64,000 bases of DNA, from contig CAWAFE010000006.1 of the NCBI GenBank assembly GCA_963781215.1, positions 70,092 through 134,091 of the forward strand, given 5' to 3'. The stretch is from AP-15 sp963781215. GTDB lineage: Bacteria; Pseudomonadota; Alphaproteobacteria; ATCC43930; CGMCC-115725. The translations under genes were made by a program, and so were the position numbers. The notes beneath the pieces were generated by a model. The model searched no databases, was not told the DNA's origin, and saw only the letters and a list, made by a program, of their open reading frames with translations. Positions 34,594 to 45,396 of the stretch are shown here, in pieces. Each line of letters starts with the position of its first letter. The stretch's first letter is position 1.

Positions 34594-35667
34594 TCAAGGG
34601 GGTGACGGACTCGCCAAAAAAAAGTAGGTGACGCCGAGAATTAGGTAAACAGTAAGCAATTGCATGCCCTTAAGCCAGTCGGACCGTCCGTCGCCCGCTA
34701 CCTGGCCCGTGATCAGCACCGACAACAGCACCATGAGAACGAGGCCAACGGGGAAGGCCAGATCCAGCGGAGCAGGACCGAGGAAAAGGCTTGTGAGCAC
34801 CAGGACCGGCGCCACGAAGAGCGCTACCTGCACGCTTGAACCGATCGCGATCGACAGCGAGAGGTCCATGCGGTCCTTCAATGCCGCGGCGATCGCCGTT
34901 GCGTGCTCGGCCGCGTTTCCCAGGATCGCCACCACAAAGACGCCGACGAAGACGTTGCTGAGACCAAACTCGTGCGCCGTGGGTTCGATCGCCCCCACCA
35001 TGATCTCGCTGATCCACGCGATCATCGCCGTTGCCCCGGCAAGTACTAGCGCAGACCGACGGATATCCCAGGGCGGCGCATGTGCTTCCCCTTGCTCGGG
35101 CACGTAAGAGCCCGCGAAGAGCGATGAATGGGTCACCATAGTGAACGTGAGGTACAGCAGGTATACCAAAAGGAGCACGACGGCGATCGAGACGCTAAGT
35201 CTGCCGAGCCCCTCAGCTGTGGTACCCGACGCGGCTCGGAAGGCAGCGGGGAGGACCAATGCGATCGCCGCGAGCGTGAGCATCGTCGCCTGGGAGCGCG
35301 CCCCGGCCGGATTGAAGTGTTGCTCCGGACGGCGTAATCCCCCGGCCAGCATTGCCGCGCCGAGCACAAGCAGGATGTTCCCGACAATGGACCCGATAAT
35401 CGACGCCTTTACCACATCGTGGAGCCCTGCACGCAAAGCGGCGAGGGCGATGATAAGTTCGGCGGCGTTTCCGAAAGTCGCATTGAGCAACCCGCCAACC
35501 CCTTCGCCCAGCCGCTCCGCCAGCTGTTCCGTGGCTCGGCCCATCCACCCGGCGAGCGGCAGAATGGCAAGGCATGAAGTTACGAAGATGAGGAGATACC
35601 GGTCAGGCGAGAGGAATTCCAGGACAATCGCGACTGGAATAAAGAGCAGAAGCCAGTTCATCACCAT
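34594..35667 (-). CDS. Ca2+/H+ antiporter (CaCA superfamily, CAX type)
   Basis: 357 residues, about 11 membrane segments. The two inverted halves each contain the CAX selectivity motif: LLNATFGNAAELIIAL and VAILGNAAEHATAIAAAL. A short acidic loop lies between the halves. It would export Ca2+ in exchange for protons. Start may be ATG 35667 or the ATG two codons later. It is on the strand opposite the fusion gene and is followed by nothing on that side for about 130 bases. Confidence 0.9.
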   Translation of the reverse strand: MVMNWLLLFIPVAIVLEFLSPDRYLLIFVTSCLAILPLAGWMGRATEQLAERLGEGVGGLLNATFGNAAELIIALAALRAGLHDVVKASIIGSIVGNILLVLGAAMLAGGLRRPEQHFNPAGARSQATMLTLAAIALVLPAAFRAASGTTAEGLGRLSVSIAVVLLLVYLLYLTFTMVTHSSLFAGSYVPEQGEAHAPPWDIRRSALVLAGATAMIAWISEIMVGAIEPTAHEFGLSNVFVGVFVVAILGNAAEHATAIAAALKDRMDLSLSIAIGSSVQVALFVAPVLVLTSLFLGPAPLDLAFPVGLVLMVLLSVLITGQVAGDGRSDWLKGMQLLTVYLILGVTYFFLASPSPP

Positions 35668-35756
35668 GGATCAGCCCCGATACGCAAGAATTTACACGTG
35701 TTCGCGGTGTTCTGGCCTTCAATACCTCCGGCCCGGGGCATTCTGTCTCCTTCTCG

Positions 35757-37484
35757 TTATGAGCTTCGGTCCTCCCAATCGACCCAATCCACGGCATAGT
35801 TGTCGAGATAGCTGCTGACGGCGGCACCAATGGTCGGATAGAAAGAACTTTCGCCAAACTTGGAGAAAAGCTCAAAGCGCTTGAGCTTGTCTTTGACGGG
35901 GTCTTTGAGTTCGGCGAAGCACAGCTCGATTCCGGCCTCCTCCAAATTCTTATCCAATTCGGCGAGGGTATCGGCTGCGGTGACGTCCACGCTGGTGACC
36001 GGTTCCGCGGCAACGACCAACCGGCGCACCGGCGTAGGCGATTTCGCCGCTGCCTCCAGAATACGCTCTTTGAACAACTCGGCGTTGGCAAAGAACAGGG
36101 GTGCGTCCCAGCGAAAGAGGACCAGCCCGGGTATCTGCCGCGCGTCGGGATAGCGCGTGATGTCATGGTAGCCTTTGACGCCTTCAGCGCGACCCAACAC
36201 AGCCGAGTGCGGGCGCCAACCATCCCAGAGGAACTCGATGACGGCAATCACGACCGCCAGCCCGATACCCGGGATAGCACCGAGAACGGCCACCCCCACG
36301 AGACAAACAATGGATAGCCAGAACTCCCAACGCTGGATACGAAAGATTCGTACAAGGTCGGTGACCTCGATCAAGCCGATAGCCGAGGCGATAACGACAG
36401 CAGCTAATGCGGCAGCGGGAAGATGTCGAAGCAGGTTCGGTGCCGCCAACAGCAGCAGAGCAACGACAAGCGCACCGACAACCCCGGTCAACTGCGTTCG
36501 GGCGCCCGCAGCCTCCGCCACCGGGGTGCGTGATGAACTGCTGCTGATCGGAAAGCCCTGAAAGAATCCGGTGGCCAGATTGGCGGCTCCCAGTCCCACC
36601 ATCTCCTGACTGGGATCGACCTTAATCCCGGTTCGCGCGGCGTAGGCGCGGGAGAGCACACTGGTGTCGGCGAACGATACGAGGGCGACAGCGCAGCCTC
36701 CGATCAGAATTGGGACGATATCGGTCGAGGTGATCCAGGGGATCGCGAAGGCGGGCAGGCCCTGTGGGAGAGGACCTAGGACCGACACGTCGGCGCGCCC
36801 TGCCAAGTCCAAGGCACCAACGGTTGCAGTCGCTCCCATCACGGCTATCAGGATGCCCGGCAGGCGCTTGCTGTTCTTGAGCAACAGGATCACCGCCAGC
36901 GTGCCGGCCCCGATCGCGAACGCTGTCCAGTTCGTTCTTCCGCCCAGAATTGCCTCGGCAATAGCCCATAGATTTCTCAACGGCCCGTCGCTCTCGATCG
37001 AGAAGCCGAAAAGCTTTGGCAGCTGACTGATCAGCACCGTCAGCGCGATTCCGTTCATGTAGCCATAACGAATGGGCTTCGACAGAAGTTCGGTTATAAA
37101 ACCGAGACGTGCTACGCCTGCCAGAATGCACACGGCGCCCGAAACGACGGCCATCATGCCGGCCAGAGCAACCGCACGATTAGGGTCTCCGCCGGACAGG
37201 GGGAGGATGACGCCGAGGATTACAGCAGCCAGCGAAGAGTCTGGTCCCAGGACGAGGATGCGGCTGGGGCCGAAGAGCGCATAGGCCAGCAACGGTACAA
37301 TAGTCGCGTATAGACCATATATGCCCGGCACGCCCGATGCCACTGCATAGGCGATGCCAACAGGCACCAACATCGTCACCAGCACTATTCCGGCGACGAT
37401 GTCGTGAGCCAGCCAGGGTAACTGATACTGACGCAGAGTAAGTAGCCCCGGCAACCAGCGTATCCAGCCAGTCTGGTTTAGCAT
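35757..37484 (-). CDS. SulP-family anion transporter with STAS domain
   Basis: Sulfate/bicarbonate-type transporter, 575 residues. It has the family N-terminus DIVAGIVLVTMLVPVGIAYA, the PxGIYGLY segment, a ten-plus helix body and a C-terminal cytoplasmic STAS domain (RLVVAAEPVTSVDVTAADTL). Start ATG 37484 (LNQTGW...) is preferred; the frame is open to 37526. It precedes the CAX gene by 89 bases, so a shared transcript is possible. The true substrate cannot be read from the sequence. Confidence 0.9.
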   Translation of the reverse strand: MLNQTGWIRWLPGLLTLRQYQLPWLAHDIVAGIVLVTMLVPVGIAYAVASGVPGIYGLYATIVPLLAYALFGPSRILVLGPDSSLAAVILGVILPLSGGDPNRAVALAGMMAVVSGAVCILAGVARLGFITELLSKPIRYGYMNGIALTVLISQLPKLFGFSIESDGPLRNLWAIAEAILGGRTNWTAFAIGAGTLAVILLLKNSKRLPGILIAVMGATATVGALDLAGRADVSVLGPLPQGLPAFAIPWITSTDIVPILIGGCAVALVSFADTSVLSRAYAARTGIKVDPSQEMVGLGAANLATGFFQGFPISSSSSRTPVAEAAGARTQLTGVVGALVVALLLLAAPNLLRHLPAAALAAVVIASAIGLIEVTDLVRIFRIQRWEFWLSIVCLVGVAVLGAIPGIGLAVVIAVIEFLWDGWRPHSAVLGRAEGVKGYHDITRYPDARQIPGLVLFRWDAPLFFANAELFKERILEAAAKSPTPVRRLVVAAEPVTSVDVTAADTLAELDKNLEEAGIELCFAELKDPVKDKLKRFELFSKFGESSFYPTIGAAVSSYLDNYAVDWVDWEDRSS

Positions 37485-37541
37485 TTTGGATTGCGTCCCC
37501 GAGCGTGGATGGTTGGCCGCCCGCACCCCCGCGGCACTTTG

Positions 37542-38939
37542 CTAGACGTCAGCGATCGCTTCGATGCGGCCTTCTTTGACCGCCGTGACGAACCCCCTGT
37601 AGTCGCGCTCGTTCTGGTCGGCATATTCCATCGCAAACTCGCCGACCGCGTCATCGAAGGTTTCGCTCGCCCCCATATAGCCCGCGATCATCGCGGCGTC
37701 GCCCGAGCGGGCATGCGCCCGCGCCAAGGCCCATGCGCACAGTCCTGCGTAACCTTGCATCAGACCCAGGTCGAACCCTTCGACAACCGCGCTGATCTTC
37801 GCGTCGCGCAGCTGGCGTAAATAGTAGTGGCGGCCGTTGAGACCTTCGGTCCATCCCAGGAAAATGTCGGTTGCCGCCTGCATCAGACGCTGGCCGGCGA
37901 CGACCCGCTGGCCGTGGTTCTGGTGCAGGCTCTTGCCCGCATAGGGCTCGAGCACCGACGCCTTGGCTTCCTTAATCTGCAGGAAAATCGGGTCGTCGTC
38001 GGCGGCGAGGAAGAGCGCGACACCACACCAAGTGCCGACGCTGCCGACGCCGACGACCTTGAGTGCTAAATCGCAAAAAGTGAAGCGGTCGAACAGCACG
38101 CGGATGTGCTCGGACAGCGACTCGCGGTACATTGCGAAGGGTTCTCTGAAGCCCGTCTCCAGGCCCGGCGCCTGCTCGGCCGTGGGATGAAATATCAGCG
38201 GCGGATCATCCAGGATCCGAGGGACTGTCCCCTCCTGGTCGGCGAGCTGTGGGAAGATGTAATTGGGGGTGCTTTTTGCGCGGGCCTTTTCGACCCGTTG
38301 GGCGATACGTCCGCGATCCTCCTCGCGGGTCACTTCCTTGAGAAACCGCTTGAGGGTAATCGCGTCGTACCAGACGTCGAGGGCTCGCATCGACCCATAA
38401 TCGGCCATTCGCTCCCGGTAGGCGCGCACAGTGTCGATGGCCGTCCGCGCCGTGTCGCTCTCGGAAAGCCGGATGTGACGCCCGGCGATGACGACACTTG
38501 CGACCAGACGTTTGAGGTCCCATTCCCACGGCGCGGGGAGCGTCTCATCGAGATCGTTGACGTCGAAGATCACATTCCGCTCCGGCGTGGCAAAGCCGCC
38601 GAAATTCATCAAATGGGCGTCGCCGCAGGCTTGCACCATCAGGCCGGATTTCGGGGTCGATGCCAGATCAGCCGCCATCAGCGCGGCGGAACCGCGGTAG
38701 AAGGCGAAAGGCGACTGCAACATCCGTCCGAAGCGGATCGGGATGAGCTCCGGTAACCTGCCCTCGTTCGATTCGCTCAACAGGTCGACCGGATCGCGCC
38801 GGTCCTTCGGCCGCTTCCATTCCCCATGGTCTTCCCGTGGCACCGCCTCGCGCAGCGCTTTTCCTCTGGTACGGCGCTCCTCCGGCGTCAGATAGCGAAT
38901 TTCAGCGAGACCGGGCCTTCCATCGGTAGCTTGCAACAT
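37542..38939 (-). CDS. DUF2252 family protein
   Basis: 465 residues of a large conserved family with a kinase-like fold. Visible blocks include RFGRMLQSPFAFYRGSA, CGDAHLMNFGGFATPERNVI followed by FDVNDLDET (kinase-like catalytic region) and GSVGTWCGVALFLA. The start chosen, ATG 38939, leads to LQATDGRPGLAEIRYLTPEE. Biochemical function is unknown. It lies 57 bases upstream of the SulP gene. Confidence 0.82.
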   Translation of the reverse strand: MLQATDGRPGLAEIRYLTPEERRTRGKALREAVPREDHGEWKRPKDRRDPVDLLSESNEGRLPELIPIRFGRMLQSPFAFYRGSAALMAADLASTPKSGLMVQACGDAHLMNFGGFATPERNVIFDVNDLDETLPAPWEWDLKRLVASVVIAGRHIRLSESDTARTAIDTVRAYRERMADYGSMRALDVWYDAITLKRFLKEVTREEDRGRIAQRVEKARAKSTPNYIFPQLADQEGTVPRILDDPPLIFHPTAEQAPGLETGFREPFAMYRESLSEHIRVLFDRFTFCDLALKVVGVGSVGTWCGVALFLAADDDPIFLQIKEAKASVLEPYAGKSLHQNHGQRVVAGQRLMQAATDIFLGWTEGLNGRHYYLRQLRDAKISAVVEGFDLGLMQGYAGLCAWALARAHARSGDAAMIAGYMGASETFDDAVGEFAMEYADQNERDYRGFVTAVKEGRIEAIADV

Positions 38940-39116
38940 GCTCGAAGTCCTCCAATTTGCAACTCGAAGAGATCGGTCGCCATCCTGGCGAGACACAGCT
39001 CAGGTACGGTCGCGCCGTGGTTATCCCCAGACAGCAGCAGAATCAGGGCCGGGGTCTTCCGCCGGGCGTCATTGCCCTGCGGCAAGGCAGGGACTCGACC
39101 GCCGCGCCGCGTCCAG

Positions 39117-39290
39117 TCAATTTCGGATCGGCGAGCGTGCCAACTCGGAGTTGCCGTAGCGCAGGTTGAAGGTTATCTCCTCGCCGACCCACGAGGGAAG
39201 CTCGATGTGCTGCTCGGGATGGGCGAGCTCGACCTCGGCGATGATGAGCCCCGTGTTCGGTCCCTCGAAACGATTGCGGGCAGCGGCTGG
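39117..39290 (-). pseudogene. C-terminal remnant of a CYTH-domain protein
   Basis: About 58 codons with no start. RFEGPNTGLIIAEVELAHPE is followed by PSWVGEEITFNLRYGNSELA, which is the end of a CYTH (triphosphate tunnel) domain: the GLxxAExEL strand and the WxGxExT-x3-RY pattern. The N-terminal two thirds are gone, and upstream lies the end of the RND gene. The stretch 38940-39116 contains no gene I can support. Confidence 0.65.
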
Positions 39291-39327
39291 TCTCAGGCCG
39301 GGATCGCCCGCTGCGGGGTCCCAGGCT

Positions 39328-42300
39328 CTACTCGGCGATAGCGGGTGCTTCCGCCCGGACCCCTACGCCGCGCTCTCTTCGCGGCTCTTTGATGCGGAAC
39401 CAGGCGACGTAAAGGGCGGGCAGGAAGAGCAAGGTCAGCAAGGTCGCAACGAACAGGCCGCCGATGATGGCGTACGCCATCGGCCCCCAGAACACCTCCG
39501 ACGCGATCGGAATCATGCCGAGCGAGGCAGCAGCGGCGGTCAGCACAATCGGCCGCATGCGATGCGTCGTCGCGTCGATCACTGCATCCCAGGGGTGCTA
39601 GGCCCTTGGCCATGTCCATGTCGATCTGGTCGATCAGGATGACCGAATTGCGGATGATCATGCCGCTCAGCGCGATGATCCCGAGGATCGCAACAAAGCC
39701 CATCGGCGTGCCGGTCGGCAACAAGGCCAGGACCACCCCGATCAAGCCGAGCGGCGCGACGCTGATCACCAGGAACATCTTCTGAAAGCTTTGCAGCTGA
39801 ACCATCAAGATGATCAGCATCAGCATGATCATCAGCGGAAAGACGGCAACGATCGAGTTGAGCCCCTTGGCGCTCTCCTCGATCGTGCCGCCGGCTTCGA
39901 TCGTATAATCCGGCGGCAGCTTTTTCGCCAATTCGGCGATCGCCGGCGCCAGCTGCCTGTTGACGGTTTTCGCTTCGATCCCGGCGACGACATCGGCCTG
40001 CACGGTGATTGTCGGCAACAGATTACGCCGCCAGATCACCGGGGGCTCCAGCCCGTATTGCACGGTGGCTACTTGACTCAGCGGGATCGTTTGCCCGTTG
40101 TCCAGCGGGATCTGCAAGTCCCGCAACGTCTGAAGCGAGGCGCGTTGCTGGTCGGTCGCCCGGGCCATAAGATCGGTCAAATAAATCGAATCCCTGACCT
40201 GAGTGACCGCCATGCCGCTGGTGACGGCATTCAAAGCCTCGGCGAGCGATTTGGAGCTGATGCCGAGTTGGCGAACCCGATCCTGGTCGACCTCGACCCG
40301 GAGGCTCTTCATCGGCTCGTTCCAATCGAAATTGATCAGCTGCGCATTCGGATTTTGCCCGATTGTTTGCGCGACGCGGAACGCGGCCTCGCGGGTCCCC
40401 TCTACGGTTGGGCCGCTGACGCGATACTGCAAGGGCCAGCCGACCGGCGGGCCCAGCTCCAGCGGGTAGATCCTGGTGTTGAGATTGGCGAACTCGGTGT
40501 CGAGCGCCTTTTGCAGGCGCGCTCGGACGATTTCGCGTTCCTTGATGCCTTTGGTGACGATGACCGCTTGGGCAAAATAATCGTTGGCGAGCTGCACGTT
40601 GAGGGGCAGATAGAAGCGGACCGCACCCTGGCCGACGTAGAAGCTGTAGCGATCGATGTTGGCGTCGCCCTTCAGCAGCGCCTCAAACCGTTCCACCTCA
40701 TGCTGGGTGGCGTAGATCGACGCGTCCTGCGGCAGATTGAGATCGACAATCAATTCCGCCCGGTCGGAGGCCGGGAAGAACTGCTGCTGAATGAAGCCAT
40801 ACCCGTACAACGATGCCGCGAAAAGTCCGATCGTGGCGGCGATCACCAGCCAGCGGGCGCGCATGCAGAAGACGAGGGCGGCGCGGAACAGCCGCATGAA
40901 ACGGCCCGGTCCGGCATGGCCACCGCCATGCGCCTGCATCGTCTTCGGCAGGATCGTGACGCCGATCACCGGCGCAAACACAACCGCGACGATCCACGAG
41001 GCCAGTAGCGCCACGGCGATCACCGCGAACAGCGAATAGCAATATTCGCCCGCACCGCTTTTGGCAAAGCCGATCGGCACAAAGCCCGCGACCGTGACCA
41101 GGGTGCCGGTCAACATCGGAAACGCCGTCGTCGTCCAGGCATGCGTGGCCGAATGCTCTCGATCGACGCCCTGCTCAAGCTGGCTGACCATCATTTCGAT
41201 CGTGATCATCGCGTCGTCCACGAGAAGGCCGAGCGCGATAATCAGCGCACCCAACGAGATCCGCTGCAGGCTGATGCCGGAATATTCCATGTAGACGAAG
41301 ACCATTCCGAGCACCAACGGGATCGAGCAGGCGACCACGACGCCGGCGCGCAGGCCGAGGCTCAAGAAGCTTACGCCGAGCACGATCGCGATCGCTTCCC
41401 ACAAGGCCTTGGTAAAGCCGCCGACGGCTTCCTCGACGACCACGGACTGGTCGGCAACGAGGTGCGGCTCGATGCCGATCGGCAGATGCGCGACGATATG
41501 TTCCATCTTGTGCGCCACGGCCTCGCCGAAGGCGAGGTTGTTGCCGCCCTGCGCCATCGAAATCGCCAGCCCGATCGCCGGCTCGCCGTTGAACCGGAAC
41601 ATCGGCTGCGGCGGATCGGCGTACCCCTTGGTAATTGTCGCCACATCGGCGAGGCGGAAGAATTTGCCGTTGGCAAAAAGATTGATGCGCTTCAGATCGT
41701 CGACCGAGCTGAAGGCTCCGGAAACACGGATCGCGAACTTCTCCAGACCGGTCTGGACGACACCGGACGGGGTGACGGCGTTTTGCTCCTGAAGGCTCGA
41801 GATTACCTGGTCGCGACTGACGCCAAGCCCGGCGAGCTGCCGGGTGTCGAATTCGAGATAGAATTTCTGATCCTGAGCGCCGATCAACTGCGCCTTCGCC
41901 GCATCCTTTACAGTCAGGATCTGGGTGCGGATTTTTTCGACATGGTCGCGCAGCTCGCGGTGAGTGAAGCCATCGGCCGTAAAAGCATAGATGATGCCAA
42001 AAACATCGCCGAACTCGTCATTGAAAGACGGTCCCAGGATACCTTGCGGCAGCGTTGACTTTATATCGGCAATCTTCTTGCGAACCTGATACCAGATGTC
42101 CGGGATCGCGCTCTTCGCGGTGCTGTCCAGAACATTGACGTAGACCGTGGAAACGCCCGGCTTGGTTTCACTCTTGAGGTAATAAAGCGACGAGGTTTCC
42201 TGCAGTTTTTTTTCAATTCTGTCGGTAATCTGGAGCATCGTCTCGTCGATCGTCGCGCCCGGCCAATAGGTCCGCACAATCATCGTCTTGATCGAAAAGG

Positions 42301-42424
42301 ACGGGTCTTCCTCACGTCCTAGTTCTCGATAGGCAAGGACGCCGGCGACGACAAACAACAGCATAAAAAACCATACAAAGGAGCGATGATTGATCGCCCA
42401 TTCAGAGAGGTTGAAACCCTTCAT
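39328..42424 (-). CDS. RND-family multidrug efflux transporter, one frameshift near the C-terminus
   Basis: Inner-membrane proton-driven exporter of about 1030 residues. The N-terminal helix, PGATIDETMLQITDRIEKKL, the docking domains and the second half with membrane helices are typical. An extra base in the run at 39592-39595 (after MAKGLAP) breaks the last 85 residues. They continue in another frame as MIDATTHRMRPIVLTAAAAS, then YAIIGGLFVATLLTLLFLPA, and end at 39328. Without the correction, the protein ends with unrelated sequence at 39293. It overlaps the adaptor stop by 4 bases. No outer-membrane factor gene is nearby. Confidence 0.88.
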
Positions 42425-43530
42425 TGCGGCGCACCGGCCTCCAACAGGCTGACCTTTTGGCCGGGGAGCAATTTCTGCACCCCGGCAGTCACGACGATGT
42501 CGCCGCGCGACAACCCGCCGCCGATAATGACCGAATCGCCCTGGTAGCGCTGCACGGTGATGGGCTTCAGCTGGACCGCGCCGTCCTTCTCGACAAGCCA
42601 GACCGCCGGCTGCCCGTTCTTCTGGAACAGCGCGCTGCCCGGTATCGTGATGCTGGACGTCTCGTTCAAGGTCACGCTGCCGGTGACGTTGGCGCCGAGC
42701 CGCATCTGCGGCGGCGCATCCGGCAACGCGACGCGCACCGCGTAGGTTCGGGTCTTCGGGTCGGCCTGCGGCGAGACGTAGCGAACCCTGCCGGTGGTCT
42801 CGATCTCAGGATTGCTGACCAGCTTGACCGTCACGTCCGGATTCTTCGGCGGCCCCTTGAAGCTCCCTTCCGCGACGTTGAACACCGCCTCGCGCTCGCC
42901 CGGCTGTGCCAGGCGGACGACCATCTGTCCGGCGGCGACAACCTGCCCGGCATCGGCGCCGACAGCGGTGATGACGCCGTCTTCATCGGCCTTCAGCTCG
43001 GTGTAGCCGAGATTGTCAGTGGCCTGCGCCAGGCGGGCTTTCGCCGCGTCCCGCTTTGCCAATGCTGTCTTGTAAGCCCTGGTCGCGATGTCAAATTCGA
43101 CCTGCGTCGCGTGACCCTTCTGATACAACTCTCGCTTGCGGTATTCCTGCCCTTGGCTGCGCGTCACCTCGGCCTCGGCCGCGGCGAGATCGGATTTGGC
43201 GATCTCGACATCCTGGCGGTATTGCTGCGGATCGAGCCGCGCCAACAGCTCATCTTTCTTGACCGCGGTCCCGACATCGACCGGCCGGGCCAGGATCTTG
43301 CCGTCGACGCGAAAGCCGATGTCGGCCTGATAGCGCGGCTGGATCTCGCCGGTCAGCGACACCGTCTCGCCGATCTCGCGCGGCTCGACGGTGACTGTCC
43401 GCACCGGGCGGATCTCCTTGACCGCGGTCTTCTCCTCCTTGCCGCAGCCGCCGAGCAGGAAAGCAAGGGCGAGGCCGCCGACCGCTGCGCGAAGCAGCGG
43501 AGCCGAGCGCCGCAGGATGTCTGATGCCAT
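42421..43530 (-). CDS. RND efflux periplasmic adaptor (membrane fusion protein)
   Basis: Lipoprotein of 369 residues bridging the RND pump and an outer-membrane channel. The signal peptide ends in the lipobox LLGGC. Next come a barrel-sandwich half (GFRVDGKILARPVDVGTAVK), an alpha-hairpin, the second lipoyl half (YTELKADEDGVITAVGADAG) and beta-barrel and membrane-proximal domains. It is translationally coupled to the pump gene by a 4-base overlap. Confidence 0.92.
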   Translation of the reverse strand: MASDILRRSAPLLRAAVGGLALAFLLGGCGKEEKTAVKEIRPVRTVTVEPREIGETVSLTGEIQPRYQADIGFRVDGKILARPVDVGTAVKKDELLARLDPQQYRQDVEIAKSDLAAAEAEVTRSQGQEYRKRELYQKGHATQVEFDIATRAYKTALAKRDAAKARLAQATDNLGYTELKADEDGVITAVGADAGQVVAAGQMVVRLAQPGEREAVFNVAEGSFKGPPKNPDVTVKLVSNPEIETTGRVRYVSPQADPKTRTYAVRVALPDAPPQMRLGANVTGSVTLNETSSITIPGSALFQKNGQPAVWLVEKDGAVQLKPITVQRYQGDSVIIGGGLSRGDIVVTAGVQKLLPGQKVSLLEAGAPQ

Positions 43531-43587
43531 GTTCCCCGATCCCGTGAAGACGGCCGGCCACCGCGATACGCAAAGACAATGGCGGGA

Positions 43588-44190
43588 TCAAGGCCCCGCG
43601 TCGACGTGGCGGGTATCGTTCCACAAGCGGATCGCCGGCTCCAAGAGGTTGTGCTCATAGCCGAGCAGGCTGAGGCTCGCCGTGCCGAGCACCAGATGGC
43701 GCCCGCAAGCCGCGTCGAGGCCGAGCCAGCGGGCCGCTAGCACCCGCAGGATATGCGCGCTCGACACGATCAGCACGTCGCCATGGGCAGCGCGGATCCC
43801 GGCGATGGCGCGGTCGGCCCGCGCCCCGACGTCCGCCGCCGATTCGCCGCCGGGGCAGCCGTCGCGGAAAAGCTGCCAGTCCGGACGCTCGGCCAGAATC
43901 TCGGCGGTCCGGCGGCCTTCATAGCCGCCGTAATCCCATTCCGCCAGATCGGGGTCGATCTCGGCTCCGGCGCCAAAGCCGGCGAGCGCGCAGGTCCGCA
44001 CCGCGCGCTGCGATGGGCTGGTCATGACCTTGGTGAAGACACAGCCGCGCAGCCGCTCGCCGAGCTCCCGCGCCTGGCGCTCGCCGCGTTCGGTCAGCGC
44101 CAGATCGGTGCGCCCGGTATGCTGACCCGAGAGGCTCCAGGCGGTCTCGCCGTGCCGTGCGGCATAGATGACGGGAAGGGATTCGGTCAT
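43588..44190 (-). CDS. Histidine phosphatase (phosphoglycerate mutase-like)
   Basis: 200 residues. The catalytic RHG is in AARHGETAWSLSGQHTGRTD and the second histidine in VSSAHILRVLAARWLG; the branch-1 acidic residue is in AEWDYGGYEG. This is the phosphatase branch (GpmB/CobC-like) rather than glycolytic mutase. The start ATG 44190 overlaps the stop of the upstream membrane-protein gene by 4 bases. Substrate unknown. Confidence 0.87.
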   Translation of the reverse strand: MTESLPVIYAARHGETAWSLSGQHTGRTDLALTERGERQARELGERLRGCVFTKVMTSPSQRAVRTCALAGFGAGAEIDPDLAEWDYGGYEGRRTAEILAERPDWQLFRDGCPGGESAADVGARADRAIAGIRAAHGDVLIVSSAHILRVLAARWLGLDAACGRHLVLGTASLSLLGYEHNLLEPAIRLWNDTRHVDAGP

Positions 44191-45182
44191 GACTTCCTCC
44201 GGGCAAGAGCGCCGCGTTGCGTGCGGGCGCGCCGCCACAGCCGCCCGCCCTCGACCGCCTGCCACGCGCCGAGTGCCGGCAGCCCGATTGCCAGATCGCG
44301 CGCCCGCTTCAGGAGCGACAAGGCCAGCGCCATCTCCGGGGTCAGGCCGAAGGCGCCGCCTATCAGAATATAGGCGCCCTCCTGCACCCCAACCGCGTTC
44401 GGGATCGCAAAGGCGGCGCTGCGGATCGCATAGACCAGGCTCTCGATGATCATCACGACCCCGAAGGGGAGCGGCGCGCCGGCGAGGCGCAGCGCGATCC
44501 ACACCTCGACCGCACTCCCGACCCAGCAGGCCAGATGCAGCAGGAAGCCGCCCCAGAGGCCGGCCCGCACGCGGTAGGTCGAGGCGAGCGCGCGATGCAG
44601 CGCGGCGGCGCCGGCGGCGGCCCGGTCGGCCCAACCGCGGCCGAGCACTTGGGCCGTGCGGTCGAAAAAATCAAAGCCGCGCCGCTGAGCGGCGACCAGC
44701 CCGATCGCGGCCAGCCCAGCCAGCGCCAGGCCGATCGCGATCGGCATCGCCGCCGGCGAGCCGGGACGCAACCGGACGAGCCATAGGAGGCCAAGTGCGG
44801 TATAGGCGAGCTTGGCCAGAAATTCGACGGTCAAGTCGACGATCGTGCTCGCCGCGGCGATCGAGCCCGGCACGCCGGCGAGCGTCACCGCCCGCACGCC
44901 GAGGACGCAACCGCCGAGCTGCGAGAACGGCAGCACCTCGGAACCCGCGTCGCGCAGCAGCCGTCCCCACAACAGGACCCAAGTCGGGGCGCCGGGCACC
45001 AGCAGCCGCCAGGCCACCCCCATGACCGCGATCAGTGCCAGATGAATGAGGCAGATCGCCGCGAACCCAGCCCAGCCGATTGCGAGCAGCGAGCCGAGCA
45101 CGGCGTCCGCGCCGAACCAGGCGACGAGCCCGATAATAACCGCCAAGCCGACGACCGCCGCTACGATTGAAATGGTCCTCAT
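44187..45182 (-). CDS. Flippase-like integral membrane protein (UPF0104/LPG synthase TM-like; possibly HpnL)
   Basis: 331 residues with about eight membrane segments. Motifs QLGGCVLGVRAVTL, STIVDLTVEFLAKL, and near the C-terminus AFAIPNAVGVQEGAYILIG followed by ALSLLKRARDL match the lysylphosphatidylglycerol-synthase membrane domain family. The members coupled to hopanoid synthesis (HpnL) look like this, but no hopanoid genes are in the window. Start ATG 45182. The 214 bases upstream show no coding signal. Confidence 0.75.
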   Translation of the reverse strand: MRTISIVAAVVGLAVIIGLVAWFGADAVLGSLLAIGWAGFAAICLIHLALIAVMGVAWRLLVPGAPTWVLLWGRLLRDAGSEVLPFSQLGGCVLGVRAVTLAGVPGSIAAASTIVDLTVEFLAKLAYTALGLLWLVRLRPGSPAAMPIAIGLALAGLAAIGLVAAQRRGFDFFDRTAQVLGRGWADRAAAGAAALHRALASTYRVRAGLWGGFLLHLACWVGSAVEVWIALRLAGAPLPFGVVMIIESLVYAIRSAAFAIPNAVGVQEGAYILIGGAFGLTPEMALALSLLKRARDLAIGLPALGAWQAVEGGRLWRRARTQRGALARRKS

Positions 45183-45396
45183 CCGCTCCCCTGCGGCACA
45201 CCGGCCACGGGGCCGAGCGCGCAAGCACACCCTGCCATCAGCAGTGTACCGGCCCTATCGGCTGCCGAGCCGGAATTCGGAGCATCGAAGGCCGCTCGTA
45301 TCGCCAGGCCGAAGGCTTAGCAGCCCCGATCCCCGCGCGCGCACCGCGGCTGTCTCGTCGATCGATCCACTCGCCTCTTGATCTGCGGCTACGCTG

